From: JANLQX01 sp031368215
GTDB taxonomy: Bacteria; Actinomycetota; Acidimicrobiia; Acidimicrobiales; JANYDT01
DNA length: 64,000 nucleotides
Direction of reading: 5' to 3'
NCBI GenBank assembly: GCA_031368215.1
Contig: JANLRD010000171.1
Coordinates: 21,044-85,043 of the forward strand
The first letter of the stretch is position 1; every line of letters begins with the position of its first letter. The position numbers and the translations under genes were made by a program. The notes beneath the pieces were generated by a model. It saw only the letters and a program-made list of their open reading frames with translations, was not told where the DNA came from and made no database searches. This document shows, in pieces, positions 34,345-42,350 of the stretch.

Positions 34345-35831
34345 GGCGTGACCTCACCGACTCGGCTCTCAGCGGATCCCTTGAAGAGGGAGCGCGCCCC
34401 GGCAAGTGAAAACACACCTGCGGCGCGCAGGATGACGGGCCACGAGGCCACGCCGACCAAGAGGGATACCCACCAGGTGAGTCCGAGCCCTCGGTACAGC
34501 ACCGAAACTGCGCCGCTGAGAGCAAACATCCCAAGGGCGATTCGCACGAAACGCACTGGCTGCAACGGGCTGTCGGTGAGCCTCGTGACCGCGATCGTCG
34601 AGCACGCTACGAGGAAGAACGAGGTCAGCAGCGTTCCGAGGGCTGCTCCTTCCGGTCCGTAGCGGCGTACGAGAAATACATCGACGATGATGTTCAGCAC
34701 GATCGCTGCCGAGACGTACACCAGCGTGACCTGCTGGCGTCCCGCCGCCACAAGCACAAACCCCTGCCAAACATTGACCACCATGAAGATCAACGCGAAG
34801 GCCAGCGTTTGAAGCGGACGGACCGCTCCCGCATACTTGCCTGCGTAGACCGACTGGACGAACGGGTCACCGAGTACCAGCAATATCATCGGCACTGGGG
34901 CAACGACGGCAACGAGCGCCTCAGCACCGTGCTGGTACACCTTCCGAAAGCGCCCCCTATCCGGTATGTAGGTCGCGGCGAGGATAGGGAACAGCACGTT
35001 CGTCAGGATGATCGACGTGAGCAGCACGTTCTCGATGGGCTGGAACGCAGCCCCGTAAACGCCGACATCGGTTCGTGGACGAAGAGCTACCAGAACCAGA
35101 GCATCGAGCTTCAGGTACGCGACACCCGCTATCCCAATAAGAGCGAACGGGAACGCCTCACGAAGCAAGGCAGGGAGTGCGCGCCAGTCGACACGAAGAC
35201 TGAGACCAAAACGCGAGTAGACGATGAACGCCATCAGCGCAACACCAATCCACGCAGATGCCACCGGCGCCGCAACGATGGCCACGAGCCCGGCCGAGCG
35301 TCGGATCAGCACGACGATGATGATCAACTCGAGCAACTCAATCGCAGTTCGGATTGCCGCGTCATACTCTTGACGCAGTTCCACTTGAAAGATGATCCCG
35401 ATCGACATCAACGCATCCGTAAAGAAGAGCAGGGACGACACGAGCACTGCGAAGTGGACGATGCGATCCGCACCGAACGCGAAACACACGCCTTGCGCGG
35501 CCGCTGCGGTGACCAGACCGGTTGCCATGCGAGCGGTCAGCATTGAGCCGAGAATCGCAGGGGCGACGGCCGGGTCCTGCGAAATGGATCGCACGGCGAG
35601 GTTGCGAAGGCCGAACTCGCTGACGAGCGCGAACACCGCGGTGACCGTGATGACGAATACATAGTCGCCATAGCGTCGCGGTCCGAAGTAGCGGATGAGA
35701 GCCAGCGAGATGCCGACATTGACGCACAGGTGGACCCCTCTTGCAAGCAGCTGAGCAATCGTGCTCACTGCTACAGAAACAGCAACGGGTCGGGGCGAGC
35801 GAGCGCGTTCTATCCCAATGTTGACGCTCAC
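34341..35831 (-). CDS. Polysaccharide flippase (Wzx/MATE-like, oligosaccharide exporter)
   Basis: 496 residues from the GTG at 35831, which overlaps the Wzz-like stop as GTGA. It is strongly hydrophobic with 12-14 predicted helices. The N-terminal LIRYFGPRRYGDYVFV and the FPFALIGIAGVAYLKLDALVL block with GVYGAAFQPIENVLL are typical of Wzx/RfbX proteins, including the basic and acidic residues within helices. It moves the undecaprenyl-linked repeat unit to the outer face for the polymerase. Gene order Wzz, Wzx, GT, Wzy supports a Wzx/Wzy-dependent pathway. Confidence 0.9.
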   Translation of the reverse strand: MSVNIGIERARSPRPVAVSVAVSTIAQLLARGVHLCVNVGISLALIRYFGPRRYGDYVFVITVTAVFALVSEFGLRNLAVRSISQDPAVAPAILGSMLTARMATGLVTAAAAQGVCFAFGADRIVHFAVLVSSLLFFTDALMSIGIIFQVELRQEYDAAIRTAIELLELIIIVVLIRRSAGLVAIVAAPVASAWIGVALMAFIVYSRFGLSLRVDWRALPALLREAFPFALIGIAGVAYLKLDALVLVALRPRTDVGVYGAAFQPIENVLLTSIILTNVLFPILAATYIPDRGRFRKVYQHGAEALVAVVAPVPMILLVLGDPFVQSVYAGKYAGAVRPLQTLAFALIFMVVNVWQGFVLVAAGRQQVTLVYVSAAIVLNIIVDVFLVRRYGPEGAALGTLLTSFFLVACSTIAVTRLTDSPLQPVRFVRIALGMFALSGAVSVLYRGLGLTWWVSLLVGVASWPVILRAAGVFSLAGARSLFKGSAESRVGEVTP

Positions 35832-37453
35832 GACTGGGGCTCGGCGATGGTGAGGTCGATCTGGTCGCCGCTGCCTGTTGTACGGTCCGAAACGGCAGGT
35901 TTGGGGGAGCGGACATCGAACGCATAACCAGGTGCCAGCGTCACCCATGTGTAGTCCCAGTCGTGCTCAAGTACAGACGGCTGGGCGAATGCACCGCTGC
36001 GGCGGAGCGACCGATACGTCGCGACGAACGCAAAGAGTCCCCCGAGCACGAGCCCGAGGATGAGGTACATCCAGCGCGCAGGGGCAGCGGGATACAAAGG
36101 CAGCCCTGCCTTATCGAGCCGCGTGAGCTCGACCGATCCGCGTTGGGTTCGTGACACAGCCTTTTCGTACTCCGTGCTCAGGTTGCGCACGATGTCCTTC
36201 GCCAGTTCTTGGTTCAGTGCGAGAACCCCGAGGCCCGCTTCAGTGTCGGGTAGTGAAGCCGCCGCCTCGGGCTTGGCATCGACGAACTTCTTCAGTGACG
36301 CACTCTTCGCGGAGAGGCCAGCAATCTCAGCGGTGAGCCGCTGGCTCGTGGACAAGAGGTCCGTGTAATTCGAGTTGGCACTGCTATTTGAAACCTCAGT
36401 CGAACTTCGACCGGTCTGGATGGAGGTCTTGCTGTTCGTCGTCGGCGCGGTCTTGGCGAGCTGGGCCTTCGTTTCCGCAAGCCGGGCCTTTACTGAGCTC
36501 AGCTCGGCCTCGGTGCTGTTGAGCTGCGTGCGCAACTCCTGAAGGCTCGACGCGCTGAGCGCGAGCGACGCGTCGAGACTCGTAATGTTGTTCGCCCGCT
36601 TGTACTCCGCAACTGCTTGTTCCGCTTCTGCTTGACTCGTAAGCGCTTTATCAAGCTGCATCGCGATGGCAGCGCGATTGGCCTCGGCCTCGGTCGAGGA
36701 CCGCGTGCTGCTCATCTCGACGAGTACGTCCGCCGCGGTGTTCGCGATGTCCCGGGAATCTTCCGGCGTCCCGCCAACAGCCGAGATCTCGACGACAAAC
36801 GAGTCGCTGACAGCACTGGCGCTCAACCCGGTGGAGACATCTTCCAGCGCCTGATCGCGCTTGGTCGGCTCGCGGTACATGCCATGGCTGACATACGCGC
36901 GGCCCCGTTTGATGATCCCGGCGACGACCGCCTTAATGTCGTGGATCCCGCCGGTCTCATCGGGACGCTGATCGAGCTTCAGCCGCGTGACGATCCGCTC
37001 GGCGACGTCGTGGGTGCCAAGGACAGCTATCTGGGTACTCGTGAGAGAGGTGGCCAGCGTCGAATCGACGATGCCGGGCTGGCTGCCGAGGTCGGTGCCC
37101 GTGCTGCTAAGGATCGTCGCATCTCGACCACGCACGAGCACGCGCGTCGATGATTGGTACGAGGCCGGGATTACAAAACTCCCAAGAAACGCGAGGATTC
37201 CAGCGATGAGGGCGACGACAGGGACCCGCCACCAGGCGCGAAGTTTCAGTTCCGGCCGCTCCTCGCTCGACCGCTGGTGCCGGTAACCATCGGCTCGATC
37301 AGATTGGTCGTTCGGTAACTGAGTCGAGCTGCGGACTGAAGTGGTCTCGTCGCGTGCAATGGACCGGCGCCGAAGGGACGGGCGCCTCCAGCGGGTGCGC
37401 CTCGATTGCTCAGTGAAGCTGGGCGGAGTTTCCATATCGTTCGGCACGTTCAT
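35828..37453 (-). CDS. Chain length determinant / polysaccharide co-polymerase (Wzz-like), no kinase domain
   Basis: 541 residues. A long basic cytoplasmic N-terminus (about 70 residues, rich in Arg and Ser) precedes TM1 (VPVVALIAGILAFLGSFVI) followed by the Wzz entry motif PASYQSSTRVLVRG. A large extracytoplasmic part follows, with coiled-coil at about 250-440 (AELSSVKARLAETKAQLAK). TM2 is LDKAGLPLYPAAPARWMYLILGLVLGGLFAF, which includes the proline-rich family motif before the helix. No Walker motifs or tyrosine cluster follow, so this is not a fused tyrosine autokinase. It sets polymer length together with the Wzy-type gene. The start ATG at 37453 has only a weak ribosome-binding site; an in-frame ATG at codon 7 is an alternative. 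Confidence 0.87.
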   Translation of the reverse strand: MNVPNDMETPPSFTEQSRRTRWRRPSLRRRSIARDETTSVRSSTQLPNDQSDRADGYRHQRSSEERPELKLRAWWRVPVVALIAGILAFLGSFVIPASYQSSTRVLVRGRDATILSSTGTDLGSQPGIVDSTLATSLTSTQIAVLGTHDVAERIVTRLKLDQRPDETGGIHDIKAVVAGIIKRGRAYVSHGMYREPTKRDQALEDVSTGLSASAVSDSFVVEISAVGGTPEDSRDIANTAADVLVEMSSTRSSTEAEANRAAIAMQLDKALTSQAEAEQAVAEYKRANNITSLDASLALSASSLQELRTQLNSTEAELSSVKARLAETKAQLAKTAPTTNSKTSIQTGRSSTEVSNSSANSNYTDLLSTSQRLTAEIAGLSAKSASLKKFVDAKPEAAASLPDTEAGLGVLALNQELAKDIVRNLSTEYEKAVSRTQRGSVELTRLDKAGLPLYPAAPARWMYLILGLVLGGLFAFVATYRSLRRSGAFAQPSVLEHDWDYTWVTLAPGYAFDVRSPKPAVSDRTTGSGDQIDLTIAEPQS

Positions 37454-37465
37454 GGGGGCCGTTCT

Positions 37466-38377
37466 TCAGCGCTCGAGGAGCGCGTGTGTGGAAAGACCGC
37501 GTGACCGCGTGTGGACGCTGAGATAGTTCGCAGCGATAAGGGTTAATGCCCTCGCTGCGAGAGCTCCAGCAGCGAGCCACCGCAAGGGGTTCCAAAGTTG
37601 CGGCGCTTCGAACGTCTTCCAATACAAATACGCCCCGCGATGGAAGTGCCTGATCACCGGGGCCGGCCAGCCGCTCCGGCTTCCGCCCTCCTTGTGCACC
37701 ACGGCGGACGCTGGGACGGTCCAAACCTTGAGGCCGCGATTCGACATCCGATGACACCAGTCGGCGTCCTCCCAAAACAGGAAGTAGCGCTCGTCGAATC
37801 CACCCGTCTCCTCGATGATCCGGCGCGGAATGAGCATGCAGGCGCCCGACACCCAATCGCAGACAAACGGCTCGTTGCCCGCGTCGAGCCCGGAAAGAAA
37901 GCGCCGAGACCATCGGTTGGCAGGGAACCGACGTGTGAGAGGTGAACGACGTCCGAAGATGCCCGCAGCGGCGGTCGGAAACGAACGAGCCGTTCCCTGG
38001 TCACGGCCGTCTGGGTAGTACAGGCGAGGCGCGGCGATTCCCAGGCCTTCGTTCTCAGCGGCAAAACGAATGAGCATGTCGATGGAGCCGGGCTGACTGA
38101 TCGTGTCGGGGTTCAACACCAGTACGAACGGGGCCTCGCTCGCTCGCATCCCCACATTGACCGCTCGAGCGAAACCCACGTTCTTCTGCATCTGTATCGC
38201 TCGCACTTTGGGGAATCGGTCGACGAGCACGTCGACCACGCCGTCGGAGGAGGCATTGTCAACGACGACGACGTCGTACGAGTAGGACACCGCTTCGTCG
38301 AGGGCTTCAACGCACCGGACGACGTCGTCGCCAGAGTTGTAGGTGACGATCACGACGGAAAGTTTCACCTCGTCCAT
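37466..38377 (-). CDS. GT2-family glycosyltransferase (rhamnosyltransferase-like)
   Basis: 303 residues from the ATG at 38377, overlapping the upstream stop by one base (TGATG). GT-A motifs: LSVVIVTYNSGDDVVRCVEAL, VVVVDNASSDGVVD, QKNVGFARAVNVGMRAS, FVLVLNPDT, then VSGACMLIPRRIIEETGGFDERYFLFWEDADWCHR, the hallmark of WbbL/RfbN-type rhamnosyltransferases. A C-terminal hydrophobic helix may attach it to the membrane. As the second gene of the operon it probably adds the second sugar to the primed lipid. It resembles the enzyme at 28620-29627. Confidence 0.9.
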   Translation of the reverse strand: MDEVKLSVVIVTYNSGDDVVRCVEALDEAVSYSYDVVVVDNASSDGVVDVLVDRFPKVRAIQMQKNVGFARAVNVGMRASEAPFVLVLNPDTISQPGSIDMLIRFAAENEGLGIAAPRLYYPDGRDQGTARSFPTAAAGIFGRRSPLTRRFPANRWSRRFLSGLDAGNEPFVCDWVSGACMLIPRRIIEETGGFDERYFLFWEDADWCHRMSNRGLKVWTVPASAVVHKEGGSRSGWPAPVIRHFHRGAYLYWKTFEAPQLWNPLRWLAAGALAARALTLIAANYLSVHTRSRGLSTHALLER

Positions 38378-39369
38378 CAAAACGCTCCGCGGCGCAGCAG
38401 GACGACGAATGCGGTGCGTCCAAGGATTTTCAGATCGAGCCAAAGGCTTTGGTGCGAGACGTAGTTGAGGTCCAAGCGCAGTCGCTCGCGGACGGTTAGG
38501 AGGCTACGGCCTTTCGTTTGCGCCGACCCGGTCATGCCCGCCTTCGTGAGAAGGCACGAAAGTTCAATCGCGGAATAGCGGCACACGAGCTCGGGGAGAT
38601 CGGGGCGCGGCCCGACGAGACTAATGTCCCCCTTCAGCACGTTGACTAGATTCGGGAGTTCGTCAAGCGTGGTGCGCCGCAACCATCGGCCAAACGGCGT
38701 ATTTCGTGGATCGTCGGCGACTTTGTAGAACACATCGTCGTTATGCGCAGTGTGGTCCAGCGTCACGTAGTAGTCCGGGAACCGCTCGCGCGCGTCGACG
38801 TACATCGTTCTGAACTTGATGAATGTGAAATGGCGCCCGTTCCTGCTGACACGCTGCTGTTTGAAGAACGCAGGGCCGGAAGAATCGCGACGAATGAGAA
38901 CAACCAGCGCCAACATCAACGGTGCAGTAAAAACAAGAAGAACAACTGCGCCCACGATGTCGAGCGCGCGTTTCAAGAACCGATACGTAAGGGTGTCATT
39001 CGGTAAAATGACAAATTCAGCCAGCTTCAATTTACGCGCAAGAAGTTCCTCGGTGGTCTCGTCAACGAGCTTCGACTTCTCCTTGCATCCGACGTCGGAC
39101 TCAATGACGGATTCCGGCCATTGCGTGAGATCGATCAACCCAGGATGCGGCGGCCCGGTGGTTAGTGTCACCGAAAGGCTTCGGTGGCTATTTTGGACGG
39201 GCGTTTCAGCGACCATTGGGGCGCCACCGACGTGGCGCGAGGCCGTCGATGACGGCCGTTGTCTGCTGCTGACGACCGGTCCGGCGGCCAGCGTGCGCAC
39301 AAATTCATCAACCGGCGACCGCTGCCCTCGCCACGACAATTGTCGGGTGCCGTTTCGGTTCTGGCCCAC
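38377..39369 (-). CDS. Undecaprenyl-phosphate sugar phosphotransferase (priming transferase, WcaJ/RfbP C-terminal type)
   Basis: 330 residues; the GTG at 39369 is preceded by AGGAGG. The first 120 residues are variable and predicted soluble. One membrane hairpin (IVGAVVLLVFTAPLMLALVVLI) leads to the bacterial sugar transferase domain: SSGPAFFKQQRVSRNGRHFTFIKFRTMY, WLRRTTLDELPNLVNVLKGDISLVGPRPDLPE, KAGMTGSAQTKGR, LDLNYVSHQSLWLDLKIL. It starts the repeat unit by transferring a sugar-1-phosphate to undecaprenyl phosphate. Unlike full WcaJ it lacks the four N-terminal helices, so it is the short PglC/WbaP-core form. It is the first gene of the operon. Confidence 0.92.
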   Translation of the reverse strand: MGQNRNGTRQLSWRGQRSPVDEFVRTLAAGPVVSSRQRPSSTASRHVGGAPMVAETPVQNSHRSLSVTLTTGPPHPGLIDLTQWPESVIESDVGCKEKSKLVDETTEELLARKLKLAEFVILPNDTLTYRFLKRALDIVGAVVLLVFTAPLMLALVVLIRRDSSGPAFFKQQRVSRNGRHFTFIKFRTMYVDARERFPDYYVTLDHTAHNDDVFYKVADDPRNTPFGRWLRRTTLDELPNLVNVLKGDISLVGPRPDLPELVCRYSAIELSCLLTKAGMTGSAQTKGRSLLTVRERLRLDLNYVSHQSLWLDLKILGRTAFVVLLRRGAF

Positions 39370-39475
39370 TACTCCTCCTTCCCTTCAAACACCGGCGTCC
39401 GTTCAAAGACCTTCGCCTTCCGGGCGCAAGCCTTGGTCGCTCGGTCGCTCAACCCTAAGGATGCGGATTCGGCGA

Positions 39476-39500
39476 GGCAATAGCCGAAAGAGGTATTGCC
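39476..39500 (-). other. Hairpin in the operon leader (7-bp stem GGCAATA/TATTGCC)
   Basis: GGCAATA at 39476-39482 and its exact inverse complement at 39494-39500 with an 11-nt loop. It lies about 105 nt before the GTG of the first gene, in a more AT-rich stretch than its surroundings. It might be a leader RNA hairpin or an operator. Confidence 0.4.
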
Positions 39501-39665
39501 TTCACGAAGCAGTAGCCAAAACGTGTCTTTTCCCACGCTCTACGGAAGGAAAGAATGGCGCGGCGTAGCGAATGACTTTGGACACTTATTCGGATCAGCC
39601 TTTGGCGGTCAAGCGAGGTTGGTGTGGCACAGATATTGCGGTGCCACTGCCATCGTGACACCGAA

Positions 39666-39682
39666 TCTAGGGTGGACCTAGA
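39666..39682. other. Inverted repeat TCTAGG-N5-CCTAGA
   Basis: Six-base perfect arms at 39666-39671 and 39677-39682 with a 5-base spacer, just downstream of the GlxA-like gene stop. The size fits a dimeric regulator operator; a small terminator stem is the alternative. Confidence 0.35.
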
Positions 39683-39694
39683 GCCCAGTCAGAA

Positions 39695-41800
39695 TCAACC
39701 AAGGCGGATAATTTTGGCTACCGATGGAACCCTGTTTGCGTCCAATACAAACATCATGTAGTCGCCGGGAGGCGCCACTTGCGAGTTCAACGGTCCATTC
39801 ACGGTCACAGGGGTCGTTCCGTTTGCATCGGTTGTTCCGATCGTCGCCCCCAGCTGTACGGAACGTTGGTCCATATCGACGGAATGGGTCATCGACCCCA
39901 ACGCCATGATGACGACCTCAGCGGGTCGGGGACCGATCACGGTGACGTTGAAGGCACCACGGAAACCGACAGACAATGGGGCGGAGGAAATCGTGGGCCG
40001 TGGCTTCGACAGGTAGTCCGGTGAGTAGTACTGCAACGACGGCTTTTCGAGCGTAGTAGACGTCACTTGGCCTCTACCTCCCCCGATCAGCACCCGCCCG
40101 TCGGGGAGTAACAAGGCGACCGAGTGATAGCCCCGGACGACGTCCGATGACGATGTTCCGTTCGTGACCGCGAAGCTATTCTTTGGATCGACGTACTGAG
40201 CAGTCATGACTCCTGCATCACCGTTCATGTCGTGCCCGTTCACGATCAAGATTCGACCGTCGGGGAGCAACACCGTGCTCGGATGGTGGCGTTTCGTACC
40301 AAGTTCGATGGACGGCCGCCATCCGGGACTCGTCGAAGGGTCAAACACGTCAGCTTGATGCTGCGCTGTCTTGCCCATGTTGCCCCCGGCGACGATAAGA
40401 GACCCATTCGAGTATCCCCAGTCACCGTTGTTGACTCGAATCGGCAGCATCGCGGTCGAGGCGCCGTAGTTGATTCCGTCGCCGGCGGCTCCCGGGCGGG
40501 GTTGACGCCCGGCCACCCATACACTGGGCAGCGTGGAGCTTGCGAGCACCGGGTACCCGAACTCGCCGCCCATGATGATGTCCGCTCCTCCAACGCTGGT
40601 TGGCAGCACGAATATGTGCGTGTAGTCCTGCGCCGCGAGCAAAGGCGTGGTGTTCGCCGCCGCAGCCTTCAACACCCGAGCGTTGGTGATCGGGTCGATC
40701 GTCTCAATCGAGAGATTCGGAAAGAAGCCGCTGGTGGTCACAAACTCGTGACCGCCCATCGTCATCATCCGACCGTCGGGGAGGCGAGTCACGGTCGGAT
40801 ACCAGCGACCGTTCGTGGTGTACGGACCGACACCGAGCATCTGACCCGGAAGGCGAGTCCACACTCCATTTTTGAAGACGGATTGCGTGGTGAGCCCGAA
40901 CACGATCGTCTCGCCCGTCGATTGCACTTTTACTTGGCGAGTGCCTCCCGAGATAATCAGACTGCCGGTCGAGGTATGAGCTGCTCCCGTACAAATCAGG
41001 TCGTCGATGATGTAGGCGTCGCCTGAGAGCACCCCGTCGAACTGGATCGATTCAGCAATCTTGTTCACCACTAGGCTCGCCGGCGGAATCGACCCGATTG
41101 CTGAAGGCGCGTACGTCCACGAGATGCTGTGGCTCGGTGTATCGGCCGTTGGTGGTTCGGCGCTGCGCGACGTCCCAATGAACACCGTGCTTCCGTCGCC
41201 CATCAGCGCAGCATGGACCGGAGCCGCCCACTGCCCGTCAGAAGTCCGCAGCACGATGGGAGCACCCCAGCTGTCGGCTCCCCCGGGCTCGGTCACCGAG
41301 ATCGACGGAGGGAACAATGTTGTCGAAGACGGCACTGCGGTCGAGGTCGACGTCGACGCGGAAAACGACGTTGTCGAAGTGGTGCCCCCCGGTATGGTTG
41401 GCGCCATAGCAGCCATTGGCGCGACAGTCGTAAGCGCAGCTGGCCCACCAACCAAATTCGCCGTGGCCGGTTCATCCAGGTCGGCCTGTTCGATGACGGC
41501 GTCAAGTTGCGCAGGCGAGAGCGCCGGAATGTTCAAGCGCCGTTTCCGGTCTACCTTCGAGCGACGGTTGAAATGAAAGACCGGCGGGCCGCCCCCGTGA
41601 AGCACGTCATGAAGACTCGCGTTTGCGTGCTCCGATCTCGGGTCCGCAATTTGGTCGACACCCATGACCGATTCGGGCATTCGACCGAGGCCATCGCTCG
41701 AGCCGGGTGTCAATGCGGTCGACTGGTTCGAGACCAGGAGACTCGCAATCACGGCTGCCGACGCAAGTAGGACCCGTCGTTTGGACGACCGCTGCCACAT
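39695..41800 (-). CDS. Secreted galactose oxidase / GlxA-like copper radical oxidase (kelch repeats, DUF1929)
   Basis: About 701 residues from the ATG at 41800 with GGAG upstream. Signal peptide RRVLLASAAVIASLLVSNQSTA, then a Thr/Ser-rich spacer near residues 140-170, then a kelch-type propeller (GRMMTMGGHEF, ADIIMGGEFG, GSLIVAGGN, GRILIVNGHD, GRVLIGGGRG) and a C-terminal DUF1929/E-set domain (RPTISSAPLSVGFRGAF to the end). Copper site candidates all present: Cys in LICTGAAH, Tyr in NGRWYPTV, Tyr-His in VRGYHSVALL, His in SMTHSVDMDQR. GlxA of Streptomyces oxidises a glycan made by CslA and affects cell-surface polymer attachment. Here the gene sits 325 bp upstream of the polysaccharide operon, so action on that glycan is likely. 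Confidence 0.87.
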   Translation of the reverse strand: MWQRSSKRRVLLASAAVIASLLVSNQSTALTPGSSDGLGRMPESVMGVDQIADPRSEHANASLHDVLHGGGPPVFHFNRRSKVDRKRRLNIPALSPAQLDAVIEQADLDEPATANLVGGPAALTTVAPMAAMAPTIPGGTTSTTSFSASTSTSTAVPSSTTLFPPSISVTEPGGADSWGAPIVLRTSDGQWAAPVHAALMGDGSTVFIGTSRSAEPPTADTPSHSISWTYAPSAIGSIPPASLVVNKIAESIQFDGVLSGDAYIIDDLICTGAAHTSTGSLIISGGTRQVKVQSTGETIVFGLTTQSVFKNGVWTRLPGQMLGVGPYTTNGRWYPTVTRLPDGRMMTMGGHEFVTTSGFFPNLSIETIDPITNARVLKAAAANTTPLLAAQDYTHIFVLPTSVGGADIIMGGEFGYPVLASSTLPSVWVAGRQPRPGAAGDGINYGASTAMLPIRVNNGDWGYSNGSLIVAGGNMGKTAQHQADVFDPSTSPGWRPSIELGTKRHHPSTVLLPDGRILIVNGHDMNGDAGVMTAQYVDPKNSFAVTNGTSSSDVVRGYHSVALLLPDGRVLIGGGRGQVTSTTLEKPSLQYYSPDYLSKPRPTISSAPLSVGFRGAFNVTVIGPRPAEVVIMALGSMTHSVDMDQRSVQLGATIGTTDANGTTPVTVNGPLNSQVAPPGDYMMFVLDANRVPSVAKIIRLG

Positions 41801-41927
41801 AACATCTCCGTCCCGCACACTTCGTCACCAGGAGCAAACCTCGCTCCCGTTTCCCGATGGGAAAGACTGCCCGGAATCGCAGTATTGCTCGAAACGTATC
41901 GAAAATCCAGCGGAAATGTGTTTTCTG

Positions 41928-42350
41928 CTACTCCGCGCCGTCGGGAGTCGGGCGGAACCGATAGATCGCCGGCCCGTCCGCAGTCGGGTGGAACACCACG
42001 GAAACCGCCATGCCGATGTGAACGTCGTCGACGTCACAGCCGACGATGTTGGTCAGGACGCGAGGACCTTCGTCCAACTCGACGTAGGCCACGACGTAGG
42101 GGCCGTGCTCCGCCCACACGCCCGCACCCTTTCGAGTGATCGAGAACGAGTAGATGGTTCCCCGGCCCGATGCGGGCACCCATTCGACCGACGACGACGC
42201 GCACAGCGGGCAGAAGCTCTTCGGATACCAGAGCGTTGCTCCGCACTCCACACAGCGCGGAAGCACGAGCTGTCCGACCGCAGTCGCCTCCCAGAATGGT
42301 CGGGTCTCGCTGTTCACGTCGACGTTGCGCACCGGGAGCGAACTGCTCAT
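41928..42350 (-). CDS. DUF35 Zn-ribbon/OB-fold protein (thiolase or aldolase partner)
   Basis: 140 residues; ATG at 42350 overlaps the thiolase stop as ATGA. Residues 10-22 form an amphipathic start (ETRPFWEATAVGQ), followed by a zinc ribbon with CVECGATLWYPKSFCPLC and an OB fold (GRGTIYSFSITRKG, PYVVAYVELDEGPRVLTNIVGCD). In the steroid-degradation enzymes Ltp2-ChsH2 and in acetyl-CoA/acetone-type systems such proteins bind a thiolase-fold partner and help hold the acyl-CoA. Its position directly after the thiolase gene fits this. Its last 115 codons are duplicated at 22021-22365. Confidence 0.9.
   Translation of the reverse strand: MSSSLPVRNVDVNSETRPFWEATAVGQLVLPRCVECGATLWYPKSFCPLCASSSVEWVPASGRGTIYSFSITRKGAGVWAEHGPYVVAYVELDEGPRVLTNIVGCDVDDVHIGMAVSVVFHPTADGPAIYRFRPTPDGAE
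41943..42287 (-). repeat. 345-bp direct repeat, right copy (inside the intact DUF35 gene)
   Basis: Same orientation as 22021-22365, 98.8% identical by direct reading and without gaps. It ends 16 bp before the end of the gene. The distance between copies is 19.9 kb. Confidence 0.95.

Larger units (their letters stand above)
39370..39694 (-). promoter_or_regulatory. Upstream region of the exopolysaccharide operon
   Basis: 325 bp without a gene between the GlxA-like gene and the priming transferase. It carries the AGGAGG ribosome-binding site (39374-39379, minus strand), a hairpin at 39476-39500, and an inverted repeat at 39666-39682. Since the 12 genes downstream have no other sizeable gap, the operon promoter most likely lies here. 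I could not identify a confident -10/-35 pair or a known riboswitch. Confidence 0.55.

Noticed and set aside
39370..39694. Cyclic-di-GMP riboswitch in the polysaccharide operon leader
   Set aside because: The GGCAATA hairpin superficially suggested it, but the conserved aptamer core elements are not present.
22366..41942. Integrase or transposase responsible for the polysaccharide island
   Set aside because: I looked for recombinase motifs in this interval on both strands and found none; the repeats are the only mobility sign.
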